Source of the DNA: Alnus glutinosa | Lineage: Eukaryota > Streptophyta > Magnoliopsida > Fagales > Betulaceae | Length of the DNA: 64,000 nt | Direction: 5' to 3' | Assembly (NCBI RefSeq): GCF_958979055.1 | Contig: NC_084897.1 | Location: forward strand, 24,145,628-24,209,627 | Shown: positions 1 to 11,504 of the stretch, piece by piece | How the letters are laid out: every line of letters starts with the position of its first letter | Position numbering within the stretch: position 1 is the first letter of the stretch | The notes under the pieces: model-generated | Seen by the model: the letters and a program-made list of their open reading frames with translations, nothing else | Told to the model about the DNA's origin: nothing | Database searches by the model: none | Translations under genes and position numbers: made by a program

Positions 1-817
1 GTGAACCATCTTGGTTTTTAAAACTAGCATAATCACTTTAGCCTGGCTAGCATTAAGGTAAATGAGATATATCTGTTTTAGTTATGGGATACATCTGTAA
101 GGGTTAATATTTCAAAACTAGCATAATCACATCTGATAAGTAGAGTGTTTCTAGAGCTGCCTACAATTGCTTCTGTATGAGGAATACAATTAAGGATTCA
201 TAATTAACAAGAATATTATTTTATATTCTCTTTGATTATTAAATGAATTAAACTTATCAAATATTCTATTTTGGGCAAGAATGTTAGCATTCTATTTCTA
301 CAGAAAAGGTGAATCTCACAGTAACAAATTTTTTGTATAAGATTAAAGGTTTAAAGTTTTGAGAGGGTAAGAGATTGTAGAAAATTATAGATTTTTACAA
401 ATTCCTTTTTCTGCAAATGAAGTGGATTAAACCTAAACACCAGCAATGTGACAACTTTTTCCTCTCTAGCACTACAATTTCGAACCAGATTTAGTTAATC
501 AAATAAACCCAATATTTACCTAGAAGATTAAACTAAAAACAGGACCACACATCTCTGTATCAGATATACCAAGATTAATAGGTAGTCGATATTACCATTA
601 ATAACCAGTTTCTAATTCTTCTTTCAATTATTGGTGATTTGAAAATATCCTGTATTTGAACCTTGAAAAAAATGTCTAGCTTTGATTTAGAGTTTGATGA
701 GCGACTTGTTTAAATATTGGAACTCGGTATGCAATTGAAGGTGCAAATTGCGGTCCCCTGGTTCAACCATCAGGGAGAGAACTTAGAGAAGCCTGTGATT
801 TATTTTCCTTGTGGCTG
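1..817. other. AT-rich intergenic DNA
   Basis: No convincing coding region, RNA gene or terminal-repeat element is visible here. The only long frame near its right end overlaps the edge of the hAT element and looks like chance. Confidence 0.6.
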
Positions 818-1014
818 GTTTGGAGTAGGGCTGTCAATTTTGACACGACCCGACAACACGACCCGAACCCGACACAAAATTATCGGGTTTGGGTCATAAA
901 CGAGTCGACCCGTTTATCTTGGTCTGGTGAGTCGGGTCGCGGGTCAACCGCAGACACGATTAACTTTTATTTTTTATTTTTTAATTTTTTTATTATATAT
1001 ATATATATTAAAAA

Positions 1015-1040
1015 GGGGGGGGGGGGGGGGGGAGGGGGGG
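1015..1040 (+). repeat. Poly-G tract (18 G, one A, 7 G)
   Basis: An uninterrupted G18 run followed by A and G7 lies inside the left arm of the hAT element after an AT-rich stretch. It could form a G-quadruplex, or its length could be partly an assembly artefact. Confidence 0.8.
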
Positions 1041-1299
1041 AATGAGCATATGTAGGTCATTCAAGAAATCAAGACTCAAGAGTGGACAATTATGATGTAG
1101 TTTTTTGTATTTGTAAATTTGTAATGATGATGTAGTGTTTTTTTTTTTTTTTTTGTTATTTGATTAGACAATTAAACGTATTAAGTGATTTGGTGCTAGC
1201 TTACTAGGAGACTAGGAGTAGGAGTTTAGAGATGAATTGCTAAAATTATTATTATTTCATTTAAATACCCACAAAATCCCCCCTTCCAAATAATAATAA

Positions 1300-1555
1300 G
1301 GGGAAACTTTACAAAAGGGTATCGAACTATAGGCCGTTTTGACGGAAGGACACTAAACTTAAAAAACTGTCGAACCCGGGTATTCAATTATCCTAAACCC
1401 TCACTTTAGGGTATTCCATATGGTTTAGGTGTTAAAACCAGACAGAATTGCAATCACATGACATACACGTGACTTTTTTGGCCGTTTCTACCCGTTTTGC
1501 CCCCAACCTAAACGCTACGTTTTGCATATATCATTCGACCGTTTTGTGTATTAAA
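1300..1555 (+). repeat. MULE-1 left terminal inverted repeat
   Basis: It pairs with the reverse complement of 7615-7856. It contains the palindrome CACGTG at 1466-1471 and a shared start reading ACAAAAGGGTATCGAACTA. The repeat probably also serves as promoter of the transposase gene. Confidence 0.88.
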
Positions 1556-2247
1556 TCCCATTTTAAAATTAGATTTTTCTCCAAATCGTATTCGAACTCT
1601 CGTGAAAACTGAATTCCCCCCGTTTGACAATATTTTGAGAAGAACCCTAACAGAGCTGGTTCCCCGTAGTGAGGTTTGGCAATACACACAAGAATCAAGG
1701 CATTAAGGTTTTCTTCACAAAAAGGTAATGAAATATTTTGTTACTTTCACTGTAGAAGTTTAGTTATGTAACCCTAATTTGTGTGGTATTCCTTTATTTT
1801 GTAAATGTAATTGGGGATTCTAGTTTTTTATTGAAATGTTAAACGTGTTACGTTTCTTTTCTCATACTTTTCCCCGTGGTTGAGTTTGTTTTGGGACCAC
1901 ATTGGTTAAGTCTGTTTCGGGACCATTGTCAACGTTTGGGTCTTTTTGATGTTGCCGAAAGGGTGTGGTCCCATGTTGTCGATATTATCTAGTTTAGGAT
2001 TTGTTGTGGTTATGATGCATACAAGGTTGATAATTTATATGGTTGTTTTGGTCAGTGGGCGGGTCCTGTTGAGTTTGCCACTGTCGGGATATTGTTTGTA
2101 TTTGGTTTTTTGGACTCATTTGGACTATTTAATATTGTTGTATTGTATTAGGAATAAAGCTATTTGTGGGCCCAATGTCTTTACTTTGTTTGTTTAAGTC
2201 TGCTCACTAGGACTTGTCACTGTATTTTTACTTTTCTAGGACACATC

Positions 2248-5200
2248 ATGTATCCGGAATTGATAATGTTTGAGGTGCATTATGGTGGTCGGTTCAATAG
2301 GGAACATAGGGTCAACTATGTAGGTGGGGATGTAGCACATTACCCTGACCCATATGACATAGACGAGGTGTTATTTATTGAGGTAGAAAGAGTAGCTAAG
2401 ACTTATGGGTATGTTTCCGGTGACCTAATTTATTATAATATACCTATCAGAAGTTTAGATGAAGGGCTATGGTTTTTGTCTTCTGACCATGATGTCCTTC
2501 AAATGTTGGAGCACTACATTGGACATGGAATTGTAGAGCTATACTTGGTTGCTTTTGTTGCAGTTGATGTACATGTATATCTAGAAGGAGAAGAGGATGG
2601 TGTTGATGAGGAAGGGGAAGAGGAATATGAGCAACAGAATGTATACAGAACTGATGGTTTTTGGGATAAGGTTCTAAGTGATGACTCCGATGCCTCTGAG
2701 TCAGATGGTGATGGCCATACAGGAGTTGGATTAGATGCTGATGAAGGAGGAGAAGCTGAATTATGAGGAGATCAAGGGTTTGGAGTAGAAGAAGAAGATG
2801 GTGTAGATCTAAAGGTGCGGAGAGCTGAAGTAGGAATAGATTAAGGGTTTGAACATAAGGCTGTCGAGGATGGTAATGAAAGGATGAGGATGGTTCTTAT
2901 TCATAAAATAAAAGTGGTTTATTGGTCTCTCCTACTCCTAGTGATGAAGAGGATGTGGATAAGGTTGAGTCTAAAAAATGGGTCTGTGTCCAAAAGAGAG
3001 TGACATTTAGTGCAGAAGATATGCTAAATCCTACTCTGGTGCCAAGTAACACTTTTAATTCTGTCTATGAGTTTAGAAAAGCCATTAAACAAGCCAATGT
3101 ACAGAAGGGGAAGGACTTGGCTTACCAAAAGAATTCAAGGAAGAAACTTATTGCAGTGTGTGAAGACAAGAAATGTAAATACAGAGTTTATGGAAGGCAA
3201 TTGAAGGATGATGCGACATTCATGCTGATTTCAATTAAGCCCAAACATACATGTGCCAGGAGATACAAGAATCATTTGATCACTTCAAACTGGATAACTG
3301 AGTGGTGCATGGATAGTTTTAGGGATCAGCCGAATATGCCTATAGATGTCCTCAAGAAAAAGGTGAAGAAGAAGTGGAATGTTGATGTCCACGGTAGTTC
3401 TTTGTATAGGGCAAGGAAGAAGGCACAAGAGTCCATATTTGGAAAGTTGGGGGAGCAATACTATCGTCTATGGGATTATTGTGCAACGATAAGAAGCACA
3501 AACGTTGGGAGCTGCGTTATTCTGATGGTTGAGAGACCTATGCCCGAGGTGCCTTGTAGATTCAAAAGGATGTATGTATCCCTCGAAGCCATGAAAAAAT
3601 GATTCAATGATGGATGTAGGCCTATGATAGGTCTAGATGCTTGCTTCTTGAAGGGGGTTTATAAGGGGCAGTTAATGGCAGCTGTCGGAAAGGATGCCAA
3701 TAATAACATGTATCCAATTTCTATAGCGGTGGTAGAGGCAGAGACCAAGGATAGCTGGATTTGGTTTCTCGAGGCATTATTGGGAGATCTTGGCCATAGT
3801 CCACATGGATGGACCTTCTTTTCAGATAGACAGAAGGTAATCTCCTCACCATTGTTTTTTGTATATAATTTTATATGATATTTCAATGAATGTGTATTTG
3901 GTTTTAATGTGTATAGGGCCTCGTACCAAGCCATCAGGATGTGTGTCCTAATGCTGAGCATCGTACTTATGTGCGCCACTTGTATGCCAATTTCAGAAAT
4001 GAAGATCATCGGGGGGTGCTATTGAAGGACATGCTGTGGAGAGCTGCTTCTGCATACACACAGCATGAATTTCATACTGTAATGGAGGAGATTAAGGGCA
4101 TTAATGCCAAAGCACATGAGTATCTTGCAAAGGTTGACCCTAGAACTTGGTGTAGAGGATGATTCAACACACATGCAAAGTGTGACCTCTTACATAACAA
4201 TTTGGCTGAATGCTTCAATTCATGGATCACCAAGTACTGTGACAATACCATCTCGACAATGTTGGAAGGAATTAAGGGCAGTTTAATGAGAAAGATACCA
4301 AAAAAGAAGAGATCTTATTAATGCAATGGAGGGGAATGTGGGGCCTAAAATAAAGGAGAAGTTGGAAATAGAGGAAGATGAGGCCGGCCATTGTTCGCCA
4401 TCATATGTTGGTGATGGGTTATTTGAGGTTGACTGCAAGGGTAGAAAGTTTGTGGTGAACTTACCATCAAAGACGTCTGGCTATATAAAGTGGGATGTAA
4501 CTGGTATCCCATGTGCGCATGCCATCTCATCAATATGGCTTGGTGGAGGCAACCCAGAGGACTACTTGTCTCCATACTTTGGTAAGGAGATGTACTTAAA
4601 GGCCTACACACCCATCATTTATCCTGTACCAAGTGAAGAGCAATGGGTGAGGACAGATCAACCCAAAATCGAACCACTTAAGTCAAGGGCAACCATAGGG
4701 AGACCAAAAAAAGTGAGAAATAGAGGACAAGAGGAGACATCAAATCCATACATAGTGAGAAGGAGTGGGAACAAGAATTAGTGTGGGAAGTGCAAGAAAT
4801 ATGGTCACAATACACGAACATGCACTGTGAGGAAGAGGCGTGATGAAATACAAGAACGTAGAAGATCTTTCTACAGAGAACATGTAGGAGATATTGATTG
4901 CAATCTTGATAGGGTAACTTGTTCATTTGGCTGCATACTTTTACATACCTCTTGTTTATGTAATTAGATGTTATTTAATCCTATTTCGTTTGCCATGTTA
5001 TTCATTTGTTTTTGTAGTTGGGTGGCTCCTCCAGTGCCCCACCTGTGGTCCATTCTACTGCACCAACCTCCAGTGCCCCACCTGTGGATCATCCCACTGC
5101 ACCAATACAAAGTGCCCCATCTTTTGATAATCTAACAACTAGTAAGGGTCAAAAGAGGACAAGAGGAGAGGGTTTGATCACTTCATTCACACAACATGGG

Positions 5201-5557
5201 GGTCAAAGTAGGAAGCAGGGCACTCTAGGTTTGGCCACTAAGACAAGAGCATCTGCAAGATTGAGATCTGGTGCTACACAAGCTAGCAACCCAAACAGTA
5301 GAGGCAAGCTTGTAGTTGATCTCACTGGGGACCCCGATGGACCACCCAAAATCCCAGGTAGTGGACCTGCATGCTCATTGGGTCCTCCAAAAGGTGGCAT
5401 CACTTTTAGAGTTGCCCCTCCTGATTTTGATATTAACAAATTGAAAACATCTACTGACATTCCTCCTCCTGGTTTTGAAGGAGTTGTAGAGATGAACAAG
5501 GGCAAGACCATTGGAAGAAAACATGACAAGGGGAAGAAGAAGATTTCGCAAGTCTAA
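2248..5557 (+). pseudogene. MuDR/MULE transposase relic (MULE-1)
   Basis: Recognisable parts in order: an N-terminal EVHYGG...NYVGGDV region, an acidic linker, a MuDR DNA-binding domain (about 3000-3290), the MULE catalytic core with GLDACFLKG and FSDRQK carrying two of the DDE acids (3624-3836), a GT-AG intron (about 3837-3917), the third core segment, a SWIM-like WDVTGIPCAHA motif (about 4490-4530) and a CX2CX4HX4C zinc knuckle just after 4780. A proline/serine-rich tail with SAPPV repeats follows at 5018-5557. Several stops and frameshifts separate the pieces (near 2766, 3602, 4162, 4286 and 4781), and the SWIM motif has lost its first cysteines. The neighbouring minus-strand GRF gene is its partner in the element. 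The identification is firm, and loss of function is very likely. Confidence 0.9.
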
Positions 5558-5991
5558 TGTGTGTTGTTTGTTGGTTATGGTGGTTATGGTTATGTAATTT
5601 GGGGTTAACTTTTTTGAAAGGTCATGAACAGCATGGTTATGATGGTTATGTTCTTCTAGTTTGACTTATGATATTTTTTTGGAAGGTCATGAACATGGGT
5701 GTAATTTGATGGTTATGTTATTGTAGTTTGACTTATGATATTTTTTTGGAAGGGCATGAACATGGGTGTAATTTGATGGTTATGTTATTGTAGTTTGAGT
5801 TATGTAATTTTTTTGGAAGTTCATGAACAAAGGGTTATGTTATTGTAGTTTTTGGAAGGCCATTTGTTGTTTTATACATTGGTTCATTTGTGTATGGAAT
5901 GACAGTTGTACATTATGTGGTCTATTTGTGCTATTTGTGCATTAATGCTTATGTTGGTACCATGCCAAAGCAGGCAGCATGAGTTACAAAT

Positions 5992-6643
5992 ATAGGTGTA
6001 AGATGAGCTCGGCTACTCGTGAACTCGGCTCGGTTCGATTCAGTTAAACTCGATTCGGTCTCGGTTTGAATAATAAATGAGTCGTTCGTAAACATAATAA
6101 TATATTCGAATATTAAACGAGACATACTCGTATAAACTCGGCTGTACTCGGATAAGCTTGTATAAACTCGTATAACTTCATTGTTGTGAGTTTAATTTTA
6201 TAGATTTGTGTGTACATAAGTGTGTTTGTGAGTATGTGTGGTTATATGTGTGTGCGCACACATGCAATTTATGTATGTGCATACTAAATTTATATACCTA
6301 CATATAAACTCGAGATTATATTATTTAAGATTCAAGTTAATTTATTTAATGAACTCAGATAATAAAATTTAAACAAGACTTAATTAATTAATGATTAGTA
6401 TGGATTTATGAAAATATAAACAATCATGATATTTACTTTATATAAGAAATGAATAAGTCAATTGAGCAGCTCGTGATAAGATCGAGCTCGACTCGTGTTC
6501 GAAATAAAATTAAACGAGCCAAGCTTGAACAGAATATTTCATTCGATGATAAGTTCGAGCTCGACTTGTGTTCGGAATAAAATTAAATGAGCTGAGCTTG
6601 AACATTCAATACTCGACTCGATTCGGCTCGAATACAGCCCTAA
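5992..6643. mobile_element. hAT-type MITE nested in MULE-1
   Basis: A perfect 8-bp duplication TTACAAAT (5984-5991, 6644-6651) flanks a 652-bp element. Its right end CAGCCCTAA resembles the hAT ends seen at 826/8073, and the interior is full of CTCGG/CTCGA words. It carries no coding capacity. It makes the third level of a nest, hAT inside MULE inside hAT. Confidence 0.85.
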
Positions 6644-6828
6644 TTACAAATGACATGGTACCAACATTTCATGGTTCCTGTTTGGCAGCAACATTGTACA
6701 TGGATTACACATTACAAATTTGCACATGGATTATATCATTACAAAATTCATACAACGAGTTTTGGAACATTTCAAAGTTAACCAAAATGAGCAATTCTTA
6801 CAACATCTGCATAACAATTTCTTAATGC

Positions 6829-7535
6829 TCAATGCAACATCATCCTTGATGTAGGCGAATCTCTATTAAACCAAAGATACAACATAAAAATCATCCATGA
6901 ATGAAGTAATGCAAATTGGTATTTCCTCTCTACTGCCTGAATCTTCTTCTTCTGTTTATCTACTTTGGACTTGTATTTCTCAGCTTCATTCCTGCATTTA
7001 TCTGCTTCATTCTTGCTTCTCTCAGCTTCAATCTTGCATCTCTCAGCTTCAATCTTATATTTATTAACTTCAGCCGAGATCTTTGTTCCACTCTGTTCCC
7101 GTTCAACCTTCAAGCTGCCGTGCCACTTCCTCAATCTCGACAGAACTTGTTGCCCATACACACACATTTCAGGATCACGCCATACAAAATAATCACATTT
7201 CACTTCTGGTTGCTGCATAATTGGACAAAAAGAGATAGAACTCTAAACCCTAAATTAGGGGAAATTACAAAAATAATTCAAAATTAGGGGAAACAACCTA
7301 AATACTTCTTACCTTGTAATTTATACAAGAAAAAAAACCTCCTACCAAAATTACTTAGGGTGAAGGATGTCCACGACGATGATTTCAATCCACATTTACA
7401 CAGTGGACCGTTAGCTCTTGACTCGCTCGATTCACTGTCGGACATTTGCTCCATTTCAGCACTGTCGCTTGATTGCTCAGCTGGGTCTTCTTGTTGAATC
7501 GAATATGGGTTCGAAAAAAACTTGGAATTTTTCAC
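6829..7535 (-). pseudogene. GRF-type zinc-finger gene of MULE-1, one-base frame break
   Basis: Exon 1 (7535-7313) starts with an acidic/serine-rich head (SSDSAEMEQMSDSESSES) and then PLCKCG, the first half of a GRF zinc finger. A GT-AG intron (7312-7213) follows, and exon 2 (7212-6829) opens with KCDYFVWRD, the second half. Next come repeated KIEAERxK helices likely to form a coiled coil, then a hydrophobic stretch near FMLYLWF. Read as it stands, exon 1 is 223 nt and joins out of frame. A T8 run just before the intron is one base too long compared with the intact cousin at 30280, where the same exon end reads CINYK. The gene faces the transposase, as in classical MuDR. The frame of exon 2 is otherwise open. 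The role of such proteins in MULEs is not known to me. Confidence 0.75.
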
Positions 7536-7614
7536 GATGGTGGGCAGTATGTAGCTTACGCTAGAACCAGAGGAAGTGTTGGGCTTAGGAGGGAAGAAGG
7601 AGTAGTGATGATTT

Positions 7615-7856
7615 AATATACAAAACGGTCGAATGATATATACAAAATGTAGCGTTTAGGTTTGGGGCAAAACGGGTAGAAACGACTGAAAAAGTCACGT
7701 GATTGCAATTCCGTTTGGTTTTAACGCCTAAACCAAAAGGAATACCCTAAAGCGAGGGTTTAGGATAATTGAATACCCGGGTTCGACAGTTTTTGAAGTT
7801 TAGTGTCATTCCGTCAAAACGGCCTATAGTTCGATACCCTTTTGTGAAGTTTCCAC
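7615..7856 (-). repeat. MULE-1 right terminal inverted repeat
   Basis: Reverse-complement partner of 1300-1555, with CACGTG at 7696-7701. It lies just upstream of the minus-strand GRF gene and may promote it. Confidence 0.88.
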
Positions 7857-7870
7857 TAATAATAATAATT

Positions 7871-7907
<37 letters not shown>

Positions 7908-8075
7908 GCACTTATAAGCTAAACGGGTCGTGTCAACCCATTATGTTAAACGGGTTTCACGGGTCGTGTCGGGTGACCCGTAAAATTATTGTGTTTGTGT
8001 CGTGTTTGGGTCTAGACTAAATGGGTCGTGGGTCTTAACAGGTCGTGTCGGGTGACCCGTTTTACCAGCCCTAGT

Positions 8076-9785
8076 TTGGAGGTAAAATACCTGATAGACT
8101 ACAAGATTTTCGGTTTAATAACGTGGGAGGGAGTACTTAATTAATGTTGTCATTCTCAATTGATCATTTGTTGTAGATGGTCTTGATGGGCCTTTAATTA
8201 CCTAGAGAAGCCTTCAATTCTACTCAGAATTAACAAATTGGTATCCCAACAATAGGCTCCGAGGTTTTGGTAAAAGGAGAGATAGTTAGAGACGGTAAAT
8301 GTAGTTTTCCATTCAAATATAATTATTAGTGAAGCTTCATTTTTCATTTCAGTTATGCTTGAACTTATTTTCTCAGTGGCTTAAGGATGGATGAAATTGT
8401 AAATTAATAATTTAATTTATATTCTAACACTCTTCCTTATATGTAGGCTCAAACGCTCTCTTAATAGATGAAGTCCAGTACGAAAAATATTTAATTGAAA
8501 TGAGAGATGAATGACAAAACTAGGATTTGAGAACTCCGGACCTCAATCTGCTCTGATACCATATTAAATCGCTACTTCTTTCAAAATGTTGATTTATTTT
8601 CTAAGAACCAACTGCCATTAGTATCATTTATCTATATGATCATACTCCTATATTTCAAATTGTTCTCATAATCATTTTCGTTGTTATCGTCACCATCTTC
8701 TTTACTATATATCTTTACCATCACCATTACCGCCATTACTATCCTCCATCTATATACGAACACCATTATCTTCATGCATGCCGGCCACCAGAAATCCCAT
8801 TGTTGTCACCATGAATAAAAAAGATTTTGACACTTTCACCACCACTATAGCCACAATTTTCACCACATCATTATTGTGCTCTTTATCACTTCGTCATTAT
8901 TATTATTAATCGTAGTTGTCAAATGAGCTGTTGGAGGTAAAATACCTGATAGACTACAAGATTTTCGGTTTAATAACGTGGGAGGGAGTACTTAATTAAT
9001 GTTGTCATTCTCAATTGATCATTTGTTGTAGATGGTCTTGATGGGCCTTTAATTACCTAGAGAAGCCTTCAATTCTACTCAGAATTAACAAATTGGTATC
9101 CCAACAATAGGCTCCGAGGTTTTGGTAAAAGGAGAGATAGTTAGAGACGATAAATGTAGTTTTCCATTCAAATATAATTATTAGTGAAGCTTCATTTTTC
9201 ATTTCAGTTATGCTTGAACTTATTTTCTCAGTGGCTTAAGGATGGATGAAATTGTAAATTAATAATTTAATTTATATTCTAACACTCTTCCTTATATGTA
9301 GGCTCAAACGCTCTCTTAATAGATGAAATCCAGTACGAAAAATATTTAATTGAAATGAGAGATGAATGACAAAACTAGGATTTGAGAACTCCGGACCTCA
9401 ATCTGCTCTGATACCATATTAAATCGCTACTTCTTTCAAAATGTTGATTTATTTTCTAAGAACCAACTGCCATTAGTATCATTTATCTATATGATCATAC
9501 TCCTATATTTCAAATTGTTCTCATAATCATTTTCGTTGTTATCGTCACCATCTTCTTTACTATATATCTTTACCATCACCATTACCGCCATTACTATCCT
9601 CCATCTATATACGAACACCATTATCTTCATGCATGCCGGCCACCAGAAATCCCATTGTTGTCACCATGAATAAAAAAGATTTTGACACTTTCACCACCAC
9701 TATAGCCACAATTTTCACCACATCATTATTGTGCTCTTTATCACTTCGTCATTATTATTATTAATCATAGTTGTCAAATGAGCTG
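8076..9785 (+). repeat. Tandem duplication, two 855-bp copies (segment X)
   Basis: Copies at 8076-8930 and 8931-9785 differ at only about three positions that I can see, all G in copy 1 against A in copy 2. Each holds a TRIM-like remnant on the minus strand (a TGGTATCAGAGC word read in reverse near 8560 and 9415). The same sequence recurs, more diverged, at 50883-51508 and 59800-60650, so it belongs to the repeated unit of the LecRK array. Confidence 0.95.
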
Positions 9786-10104
9786 ATTTTCATCATTGTT
9801 AGGACGCATTCTCACGTCCCTTCCTTTTATTTCCTCTTTTAGAATCATGAATGGGATCCCTCTCCTTTTCCCCAGTTATCGTTTTTTTTTTTTTTTTTTT
9901 TTTTTCTAAAAAATAAAATAAAAATAAAAACATTTAACTATCATTATTGCATTGTTGTTAGTGCTACCAATTGTACACTAACTTTTAGATTTTAATATTC
10001 TAGAAACTTCTCAAATTCTGTATCCAAATATGTTAGGTTTTTTTATTGGCAGTGTTCAAAGCAAGGAGTACGTTGAACGTAACATTTGGTAGGGTATATA
10101 TGCA
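9786..10104. other. Segment X continuation, non-coding
   Basis: AT-rich DNA collinear with 60380-60660. It includes a poly-T/poly-A tract near 9880. No gene is seen. Confidence 0.7.
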
Positions 10105-10113
10105 TTTTAATTA

Positions 10114-10880
10114 GGAAAATGCTAAAGGTACTTACAGGCTTTCACAAAGAGAAATTTACAAACTGACTTGGCATCTGATGTGTGATTTTATTAATTGAAA
10201 AACAACGTTTAAACTTATTTAAAAAATAAAAAATAAAATAAAATTAGATCCTCTTCGGCACTCTCTCTCTCTCTCTCCCCTCACCGGCCGGCAAGACCAA
10301 CCAAACCCATTTCCATTTCCATTACCTCACTCACTGCTCCGAGACTACACCCTCTTTGGCCAACCACCTCGTCTCTCTCACCAGTTTCCGGCTCAGCCCA
10401 CGTTACCTACCACCGAACCGGTCTTCGACAACGTCAAAGACAACAAGAACAACGACGACGACGAGGATGGATCTGGGTTCAAGATGGACGCTCGACGCTT
10501 GGCCGGATCTGGAGAGGTCATCAGGGTTTAGGCCGGATTTCTCAAACCCACGCCGGTGTGCGTGGGTTTTCGGCTGGATCTGGGTTCCCGGCCGTATATG
10601 GTGAGGTCTTCGGTGTGTGTGGTTTCTGGCTGGATCTGGGTTCCCGGCCGAATATGGCGAGGTCGTCGGTGTGCGTGGTTTTCGGCCACCCCGTGAACTT
10701 GTCGCATCTCTCTTTTTCGGTGAACTTCCCGGATCTTTCTTTCCCTTGCCGGTAAACTCTGACGTCAAGTATATGAAAGACGTTTCAAGGCTGTAAACTT
10801 TGATGTGGAAGGCCACATCACATTCCACGTCAGTTTGTAAATTTTATTGTAAGCTTCCCTTTGTACCTGTAGCAGCTCTC
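10114..10880. mobile_element. Small MULE-like element with a GC-rich interior (possible Pack-MULE)
   Basis: A perfect 9-bp duplication TTTTAATTA (10105-10113, 10881-10889) flanks 767 bp. The ends pair over about 85 bp, sharing AAATTTACAAACTGAC and a TGATGTG word. Segment X of unit C lacks the insertion, running straight from TTTTAA to ACCTAAGG near 61740. The interior (10260-10750) is much more GC-rich than the surroundings and contains a short acidic frame with DNKNNDDDEDG, so it may hold a captured host fragment. I cannot name the donor. Confidence 0.82.
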
Positions 10881-10889
10881 TTTTAATTA

Positions 10890-11495
10890 AACCTAAGGGT
10901 TGGTTTAAAATGCAATTACTTTGGTGATCGCCCCACACTTTCTTTCTTTCTTTTCTTTTTTTTACTTTTTTTTTTTTTTGCTCATTATGCTATATATATA
11001 TATATATGCCTTAATCACCATTGTATCAATCCCAATAATTAATGTTGATCATGACGACATGAGACCTTAAAAATTTATGGCAGGACATCCTTTCTAAGTT
11101 TTCACAATTATTCTGCAACACTTGGAGTCTGCAACTAATTAATTATTCTGCAAGATTTTTTAATTTTTACTTTTAAATGTGATATAATTTTTTTAAAAAA
11201 TTATTATTAAATTAAAATACAATAATGATCTATAAAAGGGCCGAATGTGGACAATTTGACGACATTGCTTTCACGCTGAAATGTTTCGATGAATGGATCT
11301 ATTTCTCGAAATCCACCTCTACCATTCCCATCATGATGCCTTGGCGACCACGCTAATATTTACTTTTCCCTTCCAATTTTGTATGCTTCTCTAATTGTTT
11401 GAACGATGAACACCCAAAATCTTCGTGCACTTGGTAGTTGGTATGTCAAATCGACATGGATTATCTGCAGACAGAAATGCATAAGGGCAGAGTGG
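10890..11495. other. Segment X continuation, non-coding
   Basis: The start matches 61740-61800. The rest, with poly-T and TA runs near 10960-11010, has no counterpart in unit C. No gene is recognised. Confidence 0.6.
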
Positions 11496-11504
11496 TGTTG
11501 AAAA

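Larger units (their letters stand above)
1300..7856 (+). mobile_element. MULE-1, large two-gene Mutator-like element (decayed)
   Basis: Long inverted ends of about 250 bp (1300-1555 and 7615-7856) match each other at roughly 90 percent by eye. They are flanked by the 9-bp duplication TAATAATAA (1291-1299, 7857-7865), which fits Mutator although the word is low-complexity. A MuDR-type transposase relic lies on the plus strand (2248-5557) and a GRF zinc-finger relic on the minus strand (6829-7535), so the two converge. An hAT element sits inside at 5992-6643. Both reading frames carry damage, so the copy is probably not autonomous today. Confidence 0.92.
826..8073. mobile_element. hAT-type non-autonomous element, host of a nested MULE
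   Basis: The ends are inverted: TAGGGCTG at 826 and CAGCCCTA ending at 8073. They are flanked by a perfect 8-bp duplication GTTTGGAG (818-825 and 8074-8081), which is the hAT signature. The subterminal DNA at both ends is rich in ACCCG/CGGGT words such as GACCCGACACGACCCG-like runs. Leaving out the nested MULE the element is about 0.7 kb with no transposase, so it must have been moved in trans. It lies directly against the left edge of an 855-bp tandem duplication. Confidence 0.9.
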
